From: Asaia bogorensis NBRC 16594
Lineage (GTDB): Bacteria > Pseudomonadota > Alphaproteobacteria > Acetobacterales > Acetobacteraceae
Assembly: GCF_001547995.1 (NCBI RefSeq)
Contig: NZ_AP014690.1
Span: forward strand, 496,001-560,000
Direction: 5' to 3'
DNA: 64,000 nucleotides
Shown one piece after another: positions 29,610-38,023 of the stretch; positions within the stretch are counted from its first letter, which is position 1; each line of letters opens with the position of its first letter. The notes below the pieces were generated by a model that did no database searches, was not told where the DNA came from, and was given only the letters and a program-made list of their open reading frames with translations. Made by a program: the position numbers and the translations under genes.

Positions 29610-30299
29610 ATGACGCTGAGAGCCAACCCCGAAAATCAGCCCGGGGTCAGATTTTTTCTGGATACTGCAGATCGCGATGCCCTGCGACGCTGGTTGCCTA
29701 CAGGGCTGTTTCATGGCGTCACAACCAACCCGACCATTCTTGACCGGGCGGGCCTGCCCTGCACCCTCGCGACCATTGCACCGCTGGTGAGCGATATCCT
29801 CAGCTATCCGGTCAGCGAGGTGCAGGCCCAATGCTGGGGGGTGGAAACAGAGAGGCTGATTGAGACCGGATTGGCGCTGGCGGCGCTCGATCCGCGTATG
29901 GTCGTTAAGGTCCCGATCACCGAGAACGGCATACGTGCTGTTTCGGCGCTGCATGCCTATGGCGTGAGGACCACCCTGACCGCTGTTTATGCAGCGCATC
30001 AGGCCCTTACGGCTGCTGCTGCGGGTTCGGATTACGTGGCCCCCTATTTTGGCCGGATTGGTGATCATGGGGGCGATGCCCTCGCAATCGTCACGGCCAT
30101 GCAGCGCATCCTGCGCGCTTGCGGGGGTCCGACGCGTCTGCTCGTTGCAAGCCTGCGAAAAGCCGATGATCTCGCGGCTCTTGCGGCCTCGGGGTGCGAC
30201 ACCTTCACCTTCAGCCCGGCTGTCGCCGAGCAATTATTCAGCGATCCGCTGACGACAGACGCAGCGGCGGCTTTCGAGACAACAGCTGCTGGTCAATGA
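29610..30299 (+). CDS. Fructose-6-phosphate aldolase / transaldolase family enzyme
   Basis: This 229-residue protein resembles the short transaldolase subfamily that includes E. coli FsaA and TalC. It starts FFLDTADRDALRRW, then GVTTNPTIL, the Schiff-base Lys in MVVKVPIT, TLTAVYAAHQAL, GSDYVAPYFGRIGDHGGD and VASLRKADDLAALAASG. Fructose-6-phosphate cleavage and transaldolase activity are both possible. The ATG has AGGA upstream; the ORF reaches further back to 29490 without support. A PfkB sugar kinase follows by 87 bases, suggesting a shared role in sugar phosphate metabolism. Confidence 0.8.
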   Translation: MTLRANPENQPGVRFFLDTADRDALRRWLPTGLFHGVTTNPTILDRAGLPCTLATIAPLVSDILSYPVSEVQAQCWGVETERLIETGLALAALDPRMVVKVPITENGIRAVSALHAYGVRTTLTAVYAAHQALTAAAAGSDYVAPYFGRIGDHGGDALAIVTAMQRILRACGGPTRLLVASLRKADDLAALAASGCDTFTFSPAVAEQLFSDPLTTDAAAAFETTAAGQ

Positions 30300-30386
30300 C
30301 CGTGCCCGCCTGCTGCTGCGAACATGCGGGGCGTAGTCAGTATCAGTTCTCTGATGGCGGGCTGATGTCTCGCTGAAAGTCTGGTC

Positions 30387-31346
30387 ATGAGTGGTTCAGT
30401 CTTGTGTCTTGGTGAAGCCCTTATCGACTTCATTCCGGTCGATTTGCCAGACGGGCCATCAGGAAAAGTGGGTGCTTATCGGCCCTGTCCGGGCGGCTCT
30501 TCATACAACGTAGCGCGTGCGCTGGGGCGTCTGGGCGTCAAGACCTGGTTTGGTAGCGCCGTCTCGACAGATCTGTTTGGCGACCAGCTTGTTGCTGCAC
30601 TTGAACAGAGCCGGGTCAGGCTGGACTTTCTGCAGAGGCTCGATGCGCCCTCCACCCTCGGCTTTGTCAATCTCGATCAGGCTGAACCGGCCTACGCGTT
30701 TTTCGACGAGGGAGCAGCCGATCGCCTGTGTAAGACCATGCCGGAGAGTGACGATCTCTCATGCGTGGGGACCCTTCATTTCGGGTCGATTGCGCTGATA
30801 AGAGAACCTGCGGCGAGCGCCTATGAGGCGCTTTTCATGCGGGAGGCCGGCGGGGCGAGGCTCATCAGTTTTGACCCGAATATCCGCGCGTCGCTGGTCC
30901 GCGACGAACAGGGTTATCGCACCCGTATGCAGCGGCTCCTGCATCATGCCGATATTATCAAGATCAGCGGGGCTGATCTGGACTGGCTCTATCCGGGTAT
31001 TGCTCATGAGCATGCAGCGCGCGATTGGCTTGGACATCGGGCACGTCTCGTGGTGATCACGCATGGCAAGGAGGGTGTCAGCGGCTGGACGCCCACAGCG
31101 CAGGCTCATGCCAGCGCCATACCCACCAATGTGGTGGACACGGTGGGTGCGGGCGACAGCTTCATGGCGGGGTTGCTTGCGGGTCTATCCGATACAGGAT
31201 TTCTGGCGCCGGAGGCTTTGGAAGCGCTTGATGAGACAGCCCTGCATACGGCCCTCGCTTACGGGCAGACCATCGCCAGTGCAACCTGTGCGCGTCGCGG
31301 TGCCGACTCACCGTGGCGAGAGTCGCCTCGAGAACGACCGTCATAA
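30387..31346 (+). CDS. PfkB-family sugar kinase, probably fructokinase
   Basis: This 319-residue kinase phosphorylates a sugar, most likely fructose. It starts with the family pattern LCLGEALIDFIP, contains GGSSYNVARALGRLG for sugar binding and ends with the ATP/anion-hole signature VDTVGAGDSFMAGLLAGL with the catalytic Asp. Family members with this sequence are commonly annotated fructokinase, but substrate choice is not visible here. It follows the aldolase-like gene on the same strand; together they could handle fructose 6-phosphate. It converges on the GIY-YIG gene with 62 bases between stops. Confidence 0.85.
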   Translation: MSGSVLCLGEALIDFIPVDLPDGPSGKVGAYRPCPGGSSYNVARALGRLGVKTWFGSAVSTDLFGDQLVAALEQSRVRLDFLQRLDAPSTLGFVNLDQAEPAYAFFDEGAADRLCKTMPESDDLSCVGTLHFGSIALIREPAASAYEALFMREAGGARLISFDPNIRASLVRDEQGYRTRMQRLLHHADIIKISGADLDWLYPGIAHEHAARDWLGHRARLVVITHGKEGVSGWTPTAQAHASAIPTNVVDTVGAGDSFMAGLLAGLSDTGFLAPEALEALDETALHTALAYGQTIASATCARRGADSPWRESPRERPS

Positions 31347-31408
31347 TCAGCCTGCAGCGCTGATTTCAAATCACTGAATTCGAGTATGGGAGAGACGATA
31401 GAGAAGAA

Positions 31409-32353
31409 TCATATGTCGCTGGAGGTCTTGCTTGCATTGCGGCCCATCATTTCGGAGAGGGGACGACCACAGTCATCTTTCCATTCGACCCATCCGTTGG
31501 TTGAGCGACCATTCACCATGGTTCCTGCCGCACTTGGTGAGTTGAAACTCAAATCGGTGAGAAAGCAGAGGCGTTCCTCGATGACCTGCAGATGGCCGTT
31601 ATCGAGGAGATCTTGGCGCTTCTTTTGGGTGGCTGCGGTAAGAGATAAATGGGAGCTTGGAGCACGCCCCCATGAACCCTTTAAAACGATAAAGCCCGTT
31701 TCTGTATAGACACCTGTCGCATTAGCTTTTTCATTACGAAGGTAAACGGTCTTTTCGGGGTGATCGCGCTCAGTTATTCGAGAAAGATGACTTACTTCTT
31801 CGAGGCTATGCTTGGCGGCTTTGTTGCTGACAAGCGCTTCAAAAACAGGGAATCCGAGCGTCGTCAGGAGGATATCGATCGTCTCGAAAATCTCGCGACA
31901 TTCAGCTTCCATCGCGGCCGGGGTGTGCGGGCGTGTGCCTGTTGTGCTGTTCTCCAGCTTGCAGCGGCCCGCCTGCGCGGCGCGGCTGATCGCCAGCCAT
32001 TCCAGATAATGCGCATGGGTTACCGTAAGACTATGCGTCAGTGAGAGGGCAACGAGGGCGCGGTTCCAGAAATCCTTGCCGTCATGGTGTTGCTTGAGCC
32101 GTGCGCCCAGATTACCCGTCTGACCAATATAGGCCTTGGCGTGACCCGTCTCGTCATCCTCACCAAACAGCAGGTAGAGCCCCACATGGCCTGCTTCCGA
32201 CATGGCAAGAAAGTCAGTCAGCCTCAGGCGAGGGATCTCGATCAACTGAACAATGCGGGTTGTGATCGAGGCAATGCGTATGCCCTGCGGGTCACCATCG
32301 GGAAGGAAAATCTGGATCGTCTGGGGATGGGCCATGGGGCTCTTTTTCTTCAT
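31409..32353 (-). CDS. GIY-YIG nuclease-fold protein with DUF4357-like C-terminus
   Basis: This 314-residue protein has a GIY-YIG fold at about residues 45-135 (VGLYLLFGED, then AYIGQTGNLGARLKQHH) and a C-terminal DUF4357-like region (FNSPSAAGTMVNGRSTNGWVEWKD). The family is a predicted nuclease of unknown role, sometimes near mobile or defence regions. No restriction, methylase or defence neighbour is present here. Two ATGs are possible, at 32353 and 32335, with weak ribosome binding sites; a TTG is at 32362. It lies alone, convergent with the PfkB gene. Confidence 0.75.
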   Translation of the reverse strand: MKKKSPMAHPQTIQIFLPDGDPQGIRIASITTRIVQLIEIPRLRLTDFLAMSEAGHVGLYLLFGEDDETGHAKAYIGQTGNLGARLKQHHDGKDFWNRALVALSLTHSLTVTHAHYLEWLAISRAAQAGRCKLENSTTGTRPHTPAAMEAECREIFETIDILLTTLGFPVFEALVSNKAAKHSLEEVSHLSRITERDHPEKTVYLRNEKANATGVYTETGFIVLKGSWGRAPSSHLSLTAATQKKRQDLLDNGHLQVIEERLCFLTDLSFNSPSAAGTMVNGRSTNGWVEWKDDCGRPLSEMMGRNASKTSSDI

Positions 32354-32536
32354 TGCTGGCAAATTGCGGTTCTGTCCGGGTAGGGCCGCAATAAAGGTTT
32401 CTGACGCATTCGGGTCATACCCGTAAAGGCCAGGGGAGCGCCCTTCTCTCGGCCTGCGGCTTCAAGGGGCGAGGCCGAACAGCAATCGAAGCGGCCTGTG
32501 CGTGGTGCAGAATTGCGACAGGCCATTACAACGCAC

Positions 32537-32562
32537 AGGGCCTGACAGGTCATTCAGGCCCT
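32537..32562 (-). terminator. Hairpin after the nucleoside hydrolase gene
   Basis: AGGGCCTGA (32537-32545) pairs perfectly with TCAGGCCCT (32554-32562) around eight bases, 18 bases past the stop. No U tract is evident, so terminator function is tentative. Confidence 0.4.
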
Positions 32563-32579
32563 CTTGTCGGCAAGATCGC

Positions 32580-33776
32580 TCAGGGCAGGGGCTTGCCGCT
32601 CAGTGGAGGCTGGGGGGCGGCCACCAGCCTGTCCATCAGATCCTCAAAGCGGGGCACGTCGATTTTTTGCACCACGATTGTCCGTCCCTCACCGAGGCCG
32701 GGCTGATAGCCGGGCGACCAGGAAAGGATGTCGCCATAAGACGGGCCGAACTGCGTGTTCACGTCAACATAGAGGTCGGCTTTCTGGGTGATCAGGCCCG
32801 GGTTCAGCCAGACAGCCGCAGCAATCTCGTCCCAGAGCGGAAAGCCCGGCTCGCGAGTCTTGAGGGAGCGCGAAACCGGGGTGTCGGAGCGCGAAAGACG
32901 CTTGAGCAAATCGGGGGTCAGCTCGGTATCCGTCGAGGGGTCGACTGGGATCATGGTGATCCGGGGCCAGGGCGCGCGCAGGGCGATGCTTGCAGCCTCA
33001 GGGTCGAAGCGAATGTTGAATTCGCGCCTTGGTGCATTGAGGAATTCGCGTGCGAACTGATGGGCAACTTCATCAGGGCGTGTCTGACGCGGGTTGAGAC
33101 TGCCGCCCATATAGACCAACTCCTTGGCGAGCGAGGCAAATTCCGGGTCGAGGCGTTGGGCCAGAGCCAGATTGGTCAGCGGTCCCGTGGCGATGATCGC
33201 CACCTGATTCGGGTAGCGATGCACCATGTCGATCATGAAATCAGCAGCGCGTTCGTGTTGCGCCTTGATGGTCGGATTGCCCTGAGGCAGGTCCGGCACG
33301 ACATCCGGACCGTGATAGGGTGGGAGTTTCTGAAGAGTGGGCTCTACCCAGTGCTTCATCCACACGCCTTTCCAGACCAGCTTGCCGTAAAGGGTCTCCC
33401 AGCGCTCGGTCTGCGCTTCGGTGTTCGCCAGTGGATAGGTGGCCCCTGTATAGACAGGCAGATCAGGCCGGCCGGCAATTTCCACACCACGAAGCGCATC
33501 GGCTGTGGCTTCTTTCGCCCAGGCATCGCCTGTCACGGTCGTGACGCCCAGAACCTTCACATTCGGCGCCTTGATGACCATCCACTGGGCGAGGGCAAAC
33601 CCGTCATCATCGAGAATGACCAGGCGTGGCTCGGCATGCGCCGCACTGATGGCAACCCCATTGAAGGCGACAAGGCCAAGCAGAGCGAGTGAGGCTATGC
33701 CCATACGCGCGATACCGGCATCCCGGCCACGTCGCGCGGCGGGCATCAGTCTCGAAAAATTCGGTTTGCAGCGCAT
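32580..33776 (-). CDS. Exported nucleoside hydrolase-like protein
   Basis: This 398-residue protein has a Sec signal peptide (a hydrophobic core GIASLALLGLVAF, then SAAHA), so it is probably periplasmic. It has the inosine-uridine-type nucleoside hydrolase fold, with GVTTVTGDAWAKEA, YTGATYPL, IIATGPLTNLALAQR and REFNIRFDPEAASIAL. The first metal-binding loop reads LDDDGFALAQ instead of the usual DTDPGIDDA, so two of the three expected Asp are missing or shifted. It may still bind metal differently, or act on another substrate. Several in-frame ATGs are possible starts. Confidence 0.8.
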   Translation of the reverse strand: MRCKPNFSRLMPAARRGRDAGIARMGIASLALLGLVAFNGVAISAAHAEPRLVILDDDGFALAQWMVIKAPNVKVLGVTTVTGDAWAKEATADALRGVEIAGRPDLPVYTGATYPLANTEAQTERWETLYGKLVWKGVWMKHWVEPTLQKLPPYHGPDVVPDLPQGNPTIKAQHERAADFMIDMVHRYPNQVAIIATGPLTNLALAQRLDPEFASLAKELVYMGGSLNPRQTRPDEVAHQFAREFLNAPRREFNIRFDPEAASIALRAPWPRITMIPVDPSTDTELTPDLLKRLSRSDTPVSRSLKTREPGFPLWDEIAAAVWLNPGLITQKADLYVDVNTQFGPSYGDILSWSPGYQPGLGEGRTIVVQKIDVPRFEDLMDRLVAAPQPPLSGKPLP

Positions 33777-34110
33777 GTGCCGTTACTTCCCTGGTTCATT
33801 GTCCTGCATCGGGCTCCTGACTCGGAGGGGGCGCCTTTCGACCCGACCAACGAAGCAATAGTTGTTTGCAATGAGACAGGCGCAAGGCGCAATCCGCCCT
33901 GGCGACGATGCGTGATCAAAACGAACGTAAGCTGACGGGGGGGGGGGGGAGGCGCTGGAAGGACTTGTCCGGTCGCCGATCGCTCGTACAGAACGCAGAG
34001 CAGGCGGTCTCGGCCTCACGCGGCGACAAGGTCTGCTGATTGCCTCGAACAGCCCGGAGCGCATTGGCGCATCGAGAGCAAGTGATTGAATTTTCTGAAG
34101 GAAGGGGACC
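33777..34110. other. Gene-free stretch with a G tract
   Basis: This region lies between the nucleoside hydrolase start and the tRNA. The frame running through it into the tRNA begins MPEWLKG, which is the translation of a tRNA rather than a protein. The only distinctive feature is the G homopolymer at 33937-33949. Confidence 0.5.
33937..33949. repeat. Thirteen-base G homopolymer
   Basis: The tract contains 13 consecutive G residues. Such runs slip during replication and sequencing, and in this non-coding position it could vary between cells or be a sequencing or assembly artefact. Confidence 0.85.
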
Positions 34111-34197
34111 TGGTGGAGAGAGTTGGATTCGAACCAACGTAGGCGTACACCAGCGGATTTACAGTCCGCCCCCTTTAGCCACTCGGGCATCTCTCCA
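34111..34197 (-). tRNA. tRNA-Tyr (anticodon GTA)
   Basis: Read on the minus strand the 87-base gene has the acceptor stem GGAGAGA paired near the 3' end with TCTCTCC. It then has an anticodon loop with CTGTAAA (anticodon at 34160-34162), a long variable arm typical of tRNA-Tyr, the GGTTCGAATCC T arm and an encoded CCA. It sits upstream of and divergent to the RlmB-type methyltransferase gene. Confidence 0.97.
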
Positions 34198-34291
34198 GGT
34201 CGGGACGGGGAATATGGCGGATCACGGTTGGTGTCAACAAGCTTTCTTCATTTTTGTTGCATGACGGGCGGCTTGCTTTCATAGAGCGCTC

Positions 34292-35158
34292 ATGTCCAGA
34301 CGCCCTTCACGCTCATCCGTCTCGCGCGCTGCCCGCGCTTCTGAAAACCGCGCTCCAGAGGATCGCCCCTCTGGCGAACGCTCTTCCGAGGGGCGTTCTT
34401 CAGGCGGCCGTTCTTCAGGCGGCCGTTCCTCCGGTGGGCGCTCATCCGCCGCCGGATACTGGATGTATGGCCTGCATGCCGTTGAAGCAGCCCTGCGCAA
34501 TGCAGACCGCGACGTGCACGAGCTGCTGGTCACGAAAGAAGCCCTCTCGGCACTCGAAGCCAGACAGGTTCCGATCCGTATTTCCCCCAACGTAGTCGAG
34601 CGCCAGCGACTGGACCATCTTTGTGAGCGTGACGCCGTGCATCAGGGCGTCTGCATGCGCGTCGAACCCTTGACCCCGCCCTATCTCGATGACGTGCTGT
34701 CCAGCCGCGAGGGTCCCTTGCTGATTCTCGATCAGGTAACCGATCCGCGCAATATCGGTGCGATATTGCGGTCGGCAGCGGCATTCGGGGCAGCTGCTCT
34801 TGTGGTGCAGGACCGCAATACACCTCAGGAAGGCGGGGCGCTGGCCAAGGCGGCCTCAGGAGCGCTGGATGTCGTGCCCATCCTGCGTGAGGTCAATCTC
34901 TCGCGCATCATTGCCCAGCTGCAAAATGCGGGTCTCTGGACGGTGGGTCTGGATGCGGGCGGCTCGATGTTGAACGGTCAGGGTTTTGCGGGTCGTCGCG
35001 TGGCGCTGGTGCTGGGTGCAGAAGGGGCGGGCCTCAGGCGCCTGACCCGGGAAAGCTGCGATGAGATCGCCAGCGTCTACATGCCCGGTGACATGGAAAG
35101 CCTCAACGTCTCCAATGCTGCTGCTGTGGCACTTTATGAGCTGGTTCGCCCTGCCTGA
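34292..35158 (+). CDS. rlmB: RNA 2'-O-ribose methyltransferase, RlmB type
   Basis: This SpoU-family methyltransferase modifies ribose 2'-O groups, in RlmB the G2251 of 23S rRNA. Residues 1-50 are a low-complexity Arg/Ser/Gly tail with five or more RSS units. Residues 53-130 are the substrate-binding domain (YGLHAVEAALRNADRDVHEL). The trefoil-knot SAM domain follows with the motifs LDQVTDPRNIGAILRSAAAFG, LVLGAEGAGLRRLTRE and SLNVSNAAAVALYELVR. The tail is longer than in most RlmB proteins and may bind RNA. It could alternatively be a TrmH-type tRNA enzyme. Confidence 0.88.
   Translation: MSRRPSRSSVSRAARASENRAPEDRPSGERSSEGRSSGGRSSGGRSSGGRSSAAGYWMYGLHAVEAALRNADRDVHELLVTKEALSALEARQVPIRISPNVVERQRLDHLCERDAVHQGVCMRVEPLTPPYLDDVLSSREGPLLILDQVTDPRNIGAILRSAAAFGAAALVVQDRNTPQEGGALAKAASGALDVVPILREVNLSRIIAQLQNAGLWTVGLDAGGSMLNGQGFAGRRVALVLGAEGAGLRRLTRESCDEIASVYMPGDMESLNVSNAAAVALYELVRPA
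34391..34450 (+). repeat. Four 15-base in-frame repeats in rlmB
   Basis: Four tandem 15-base units encode GRSSG, GRSSG, GRSSG and GRSSA at the end of the basic N-terminal tail. In-frame units of this kind can vary in number without breaking the gene. Confidence 0.8.
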
Positions 35159-35385
35159 TTTCCTGCGGGTTTGAGGCATGGCTCCTTGTCATGCCCAACC
35201 TGCTGCGTGACGGCACCCATGCTCGCGGCTTGATGCATGCGGCGGGAGTGCCCATCGCTGGAGAGCCCTGAGCATGAGTGCCCGTAGCGTAAGTGCCCCG
35301 GGTCACCCGTCAGGGAATTCCATCAGCACGGGTGATGGTCTAGTCTGATTGCTCCAAGGACATGTTTCCGGGAGGGATCACTTCC

Positions 35386-36384
35386 ATGAAAGCAGTTGGC
35401 TACAAGGCGCCCGGTGCGCCTGACGTCTTGCAGGATATTACCCTGCCCGATCCTCCGGCCCCGAAAGGGCACGACCTGCTCGTGCGGGTCAGAGCGGTCT
35501 CGATCAATCCCGTCGATACCAAGATACGTGTGCGGGCCGGTACGCTGGATGGCGAGGCATGGCGCGTTCTGGGATGGGATGCCGCCGGGATCGTCGAGGC
35601 CACGGGCCCGGAGGTCCGTTTTTTCAAACCGGGTGACAAGGTGTTCTATGCCGGTGCCCTGATGCGCCAGGGCAGCAATGCCGAGATGCAGACGGTCGAT
35701 GAGAGACTGGTCGGCCATATGCCGGACCGTCTCGATTGGGGGCAGGCCGCGTCGCTGCCGCTGACCAGCGTGACAGCATGGGAAATGCTCTTTGACCGCA
35801 TGGCGGTCACCAACCTGACAAAAGGCATCCTGCTGGTTGTCGGCGGCGCTGGGGGTGTGGGCTCGATCCTCATTCAGTTGGCCCGCAAGCTGACGGGTCT
35901 TACCGTCATCGCCACAGCATCACGGGATGAAACGCGTGACTGGGTGCTCAGGATGGGCGCGCATCATGTGATCGATCATCGGCAGGATATGGCGGCCCAG
36001 ATACGGGCCCTTGGTTTCGAGCAGGTCACCCATACCGCCGCCCTGACAGCAACGGACCGCCATCAGGCTTTTTATGAGGAAATCCTGGCGCCTCAGGGGC
36101 ATCTGAGCGTGATCGACGATCCCGCGCATTTCGATATCGTGGGGTTCAAGAAAAAGAGCGCCACGATCTCATGGGAATTCATGTTCACACGCTCGCTTTT
36201 CGCCACGCCCGATCAGGCGAGGCAACATGATATTCTCGAGCAGATCTCCTCGCTTGTTCAGTCCGGAGATGTGGTGGCGACAGAGTATCACCGGGCTCAG
36301 GGCCTCAGTGCTGCGGCACTGGGCAGGCTGCACAGCGAGAGCGAGAGCGGAAAGAGCATCGGTAAATCCGTTCTGGTGTTCTGA
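35386..36384 (+). CDS. Zinc-independent medium-chain reductase, quinone oxidoreductase family
   Basis: This 332-residue protein belongs to the medium-chain dehydrogenase/reductase family. Residues 1-125 form the GroES-like domain (VRVRAVSINPVDTKIR, VLGWDAAGIVEATG) and residues 125-300 the NAD(P)H Rossmann domain (ILLVVGGAGGVGSILIQLARK). The usual catalytic zinc Cys and the structural four-Cys loop are absent, so it is a quinone oxidoreductase/ZinB-like reductase rather than an alcohol dehydrogenase. I chose the ATG ten bases after GGAGG; an ATG eight codons earlier has a poorly placed site. Substrate unknown. Confidence 0.88.
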   Translation: MKAVGYKAPGAPDVLQDITLPDPPAPKGHDLLVRVRAVSINPVDTKIRVRAGTLDGEAWRVLGWDAAGIVEATGPEVRFFKPGDKVFYAGALMRQGSNAEMQTVDERLVGHMPDRLDWGQAASLPLTSVTAWEMLFDRMAVTNLTKGILLVVGGAGGVGSILIQLARKLTGLTVIATASRDETRDWVLRMGAHHVIDHRQDMAAQIRALGFEQVTHTAALTATDRHQAFYEEILAPQGHLSVIDDPAHFDIVGFKKKSATISWEFMFTRSLFATPDQARQHDILEQISSLVQSGDVVATEYHRAQGLSAAALGRLHSESESGKSIGKSVLVF

Positions 36385-36431
36385 CGTCCGATGCGCCGGC
36401 GCTGTTCAGTCCGGCGCGCTGGACGGCGGGA

Positions 36432-37259
36432 TCAGCACAGGATGAGTGCTCCGCTCTCGCGGGCCTGTGCGCTGCGCCAGAACATGCCGCCTTCCAGCCT
36501 TTCGCGCATGGCGGGCGGCAGGATCGAGCGTCTGGGCTCGGGTGCAACACGGGGGCGTAGCGCGTGCAGACCCGGTGTGCCGAGAGCCTGATCGAATTTG
36601 TCCGTATCGGGTGTCACCACATGGTCGGGATCGTAGTCATGAGGTGGCAGTCCCAGCGCCCGTGTCAGGCTGTCCAGAGCCTGACATGGTGAGCGGATCA
36701 GATAATCGTAATCCACCAGAATGAGCCGATGCGCGTATGGGCCGTGGAACGCTTCGTTCAGGACGCGCCACGCATAGCCAAAGACGCCCTCGGGTGAGAG
36801 AATATACTCCAGTCGGTCGTGCTGCGTGGCCCTTCTGGAAAGTGGTACGAGATTGGAGGAAAGGACCGGATCGCGCACGATCAGTCGCTCCAGCGAGTCG
36901 AGAATCCAGATTGGATCACGCACGCAGCAAATGACTTTGGCTTGTGGAAATACGGCATCGATCAGCCCCATCCGGGCGCACCAGTCGCGATGCGTGTCGA
37001 TGACGATCTGCTGGGGGTCGGTTATGGCGTAGTAGCTCTCCAGCAAGCGGCGCATCACACGGTCCCTTTTCGCCGCATCGAAATCACCGGCGTAATCTCC
37101 CTCAGCCATCAGGGACGCGACACGCAGCATCATGGGGGCAACGGGTGAACTGCGCCCGGACGTTACAATGGCGGGGTTCTGGGCCAGAAGGGCTGAGAGC
37201 AGCGTGGACCCTGAGCGAGGCAGGCCGGCGATGAAATGAACGGCATTGGCGTGGGGCAT
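36432..37259 (-). CDS. Sulfotransferase family protein
   Basis: This 275-residue protein begins with the PAPS 5'-phosphosulfate-binding loop FIAGLPRSGSTLLSALL, and then shows VICCVRDPIWILDSLERLI, typical of the 3'-phosphate-binding region. It should transfer sulfate from PAPS to an alcohol or amine, but the acceptor is unknown. Many bacterial relatives are named only sulfotransferase family. I chose the ATG at 37259 because the loop begins a few residues later; the ORF continues 59 codons upstream without family similarity. Confidence 0.8.
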   Translation of the reverse strand: MPHANAVHFIAGLPRSGSTLLSALLAQNPAIVTSGRSSPVAPMMLRVASLMAEGDYAGDFDAAKRDRVMRRLLESYYAITDPQQIVIDTHRDWCARMGLIDAVFPQAKVICCVRDPIWILDSLERLIVRDPVLSSNLVPLSRRATQHDRLEYILSPEGVFGYAWRVLNEAFHGPYAHRLILVDYDYLIRSPCQALDSLTRALGLPPHDYDPDHVVTPDTDKFDQALGTPGLHALRPRVAPEPRRSILPPAMRERLEGGMFWRSAQARESGALILC

Positions 37260-37512
37260 GAGGAGGTTTTTCCACGATGAGGGGCATGGCTCGCGTAGAG
37301 GGCACCTTATGGCTATGCAATTGGGCGTCCGAACCTCACTATGTTGCCAAAATATCACGTCAAAGAAAAAACCTTTTGCGCGCTGGGGCGATAGTGCTGA
37401 ACAGAGAGGCTGTGAGGCCTCAGGGTCACATGTCACTTTTCGTTACTGAATGAAATATATGGTCGGTCCAGCACTGCTGGCTGGCAGATCCGTCAGAAGG
37501 AAGAAGCGATCA

Positions 37513-37908
37513 ATGGGTATCTTCAGCACGATCATGAGCAAGATCTTCGGTCACGCGGAGGCAGCCCCTGCCAGTGGCTCGAATGGGGCGGCTTCTGGCT
37601 CTGAGGCGCCTGCTGCACCGGGTTCCACCACGCCGACGGCACCGAGTGCGCCGGTCGACGTTGACGCCGTGCTGACCCAGATGGCAGCCGATAAGGGCCA
37701 AACGCTCAACTGGCGCACGTCGATTGTCGATCTGCTCAAGCTGCTCGACATGGACAGCTCGCTCGATGCCCGCAAGCATCTGGCGCAGGAGCTGCATTAC
37801 ACGGAAAGCACCGAGGACACGGCCAGCATGAATGTCTGGCTCATTCGTCAGGTCATGCAGAAGCTGGCCGAAAACGGCGGCAAGGTTCCGGAAGAGCTGC
37901 GTCACTAA
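37513..37908 (+). CDS. DUF3597 family protein
   Basis: This 131-residue protein has a DUF3597 pattern: MGIFSTIMSKIFGH at the start, an Ala/Pro/Ser-rich linker (about 15-50), then VDVDAVLTQMAADKGQTLNW and TSIVDLLKLLDMDSSLDARK to the end EELRH. The C-terminal half is probably a LysM-like or helical fold, and the function is unknown. I chose the second ATG, since the family starts there and GGAAG lies upstream. A strong terminator follows. Confidence 0.85.
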   Translation: MGIFSTIMSKIFGHAEAAPASGSNGAASGSEAPAAPGSTTPTAPSAPVDVDAVLTQMAADKGQTLNWRTSIVDLLKLLDMDSSLDARKHLAQELHYTESTEDTASMNVWLIRQVMQKLAENGGKVPEELRH

Positions 37909-37940
37909 GGGCCTTCACGCCCTCATAATCATCCAGCCGG

Positions 37941-37967
37941 AAAAGGGAGCCTATGGCTCCCTTTTTT
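37941..37967 (+). terminator. Rho-independent terminator after the DUF3597 gene
   Basis: GGGAGCC (37945-37951) pairs with GGCTCCC (37955-37961) around TAT, extended by A-T pairs, then six T residues. Confidence 0.9.
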
Positions 37968-38023
37968 CGTTTGCAGTCAGGTCTTTCCCGACAGCAATGA
38001 AAACACATGTAGGTGCCTGAAAA

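Noticed and set aside
33783-34190. Minus-strand ORF beginning MPEWLKG
   Set aside because: The start is a translation of the tRNA-Tyr gene, a common false prediction, and the rest of the frame has no support.
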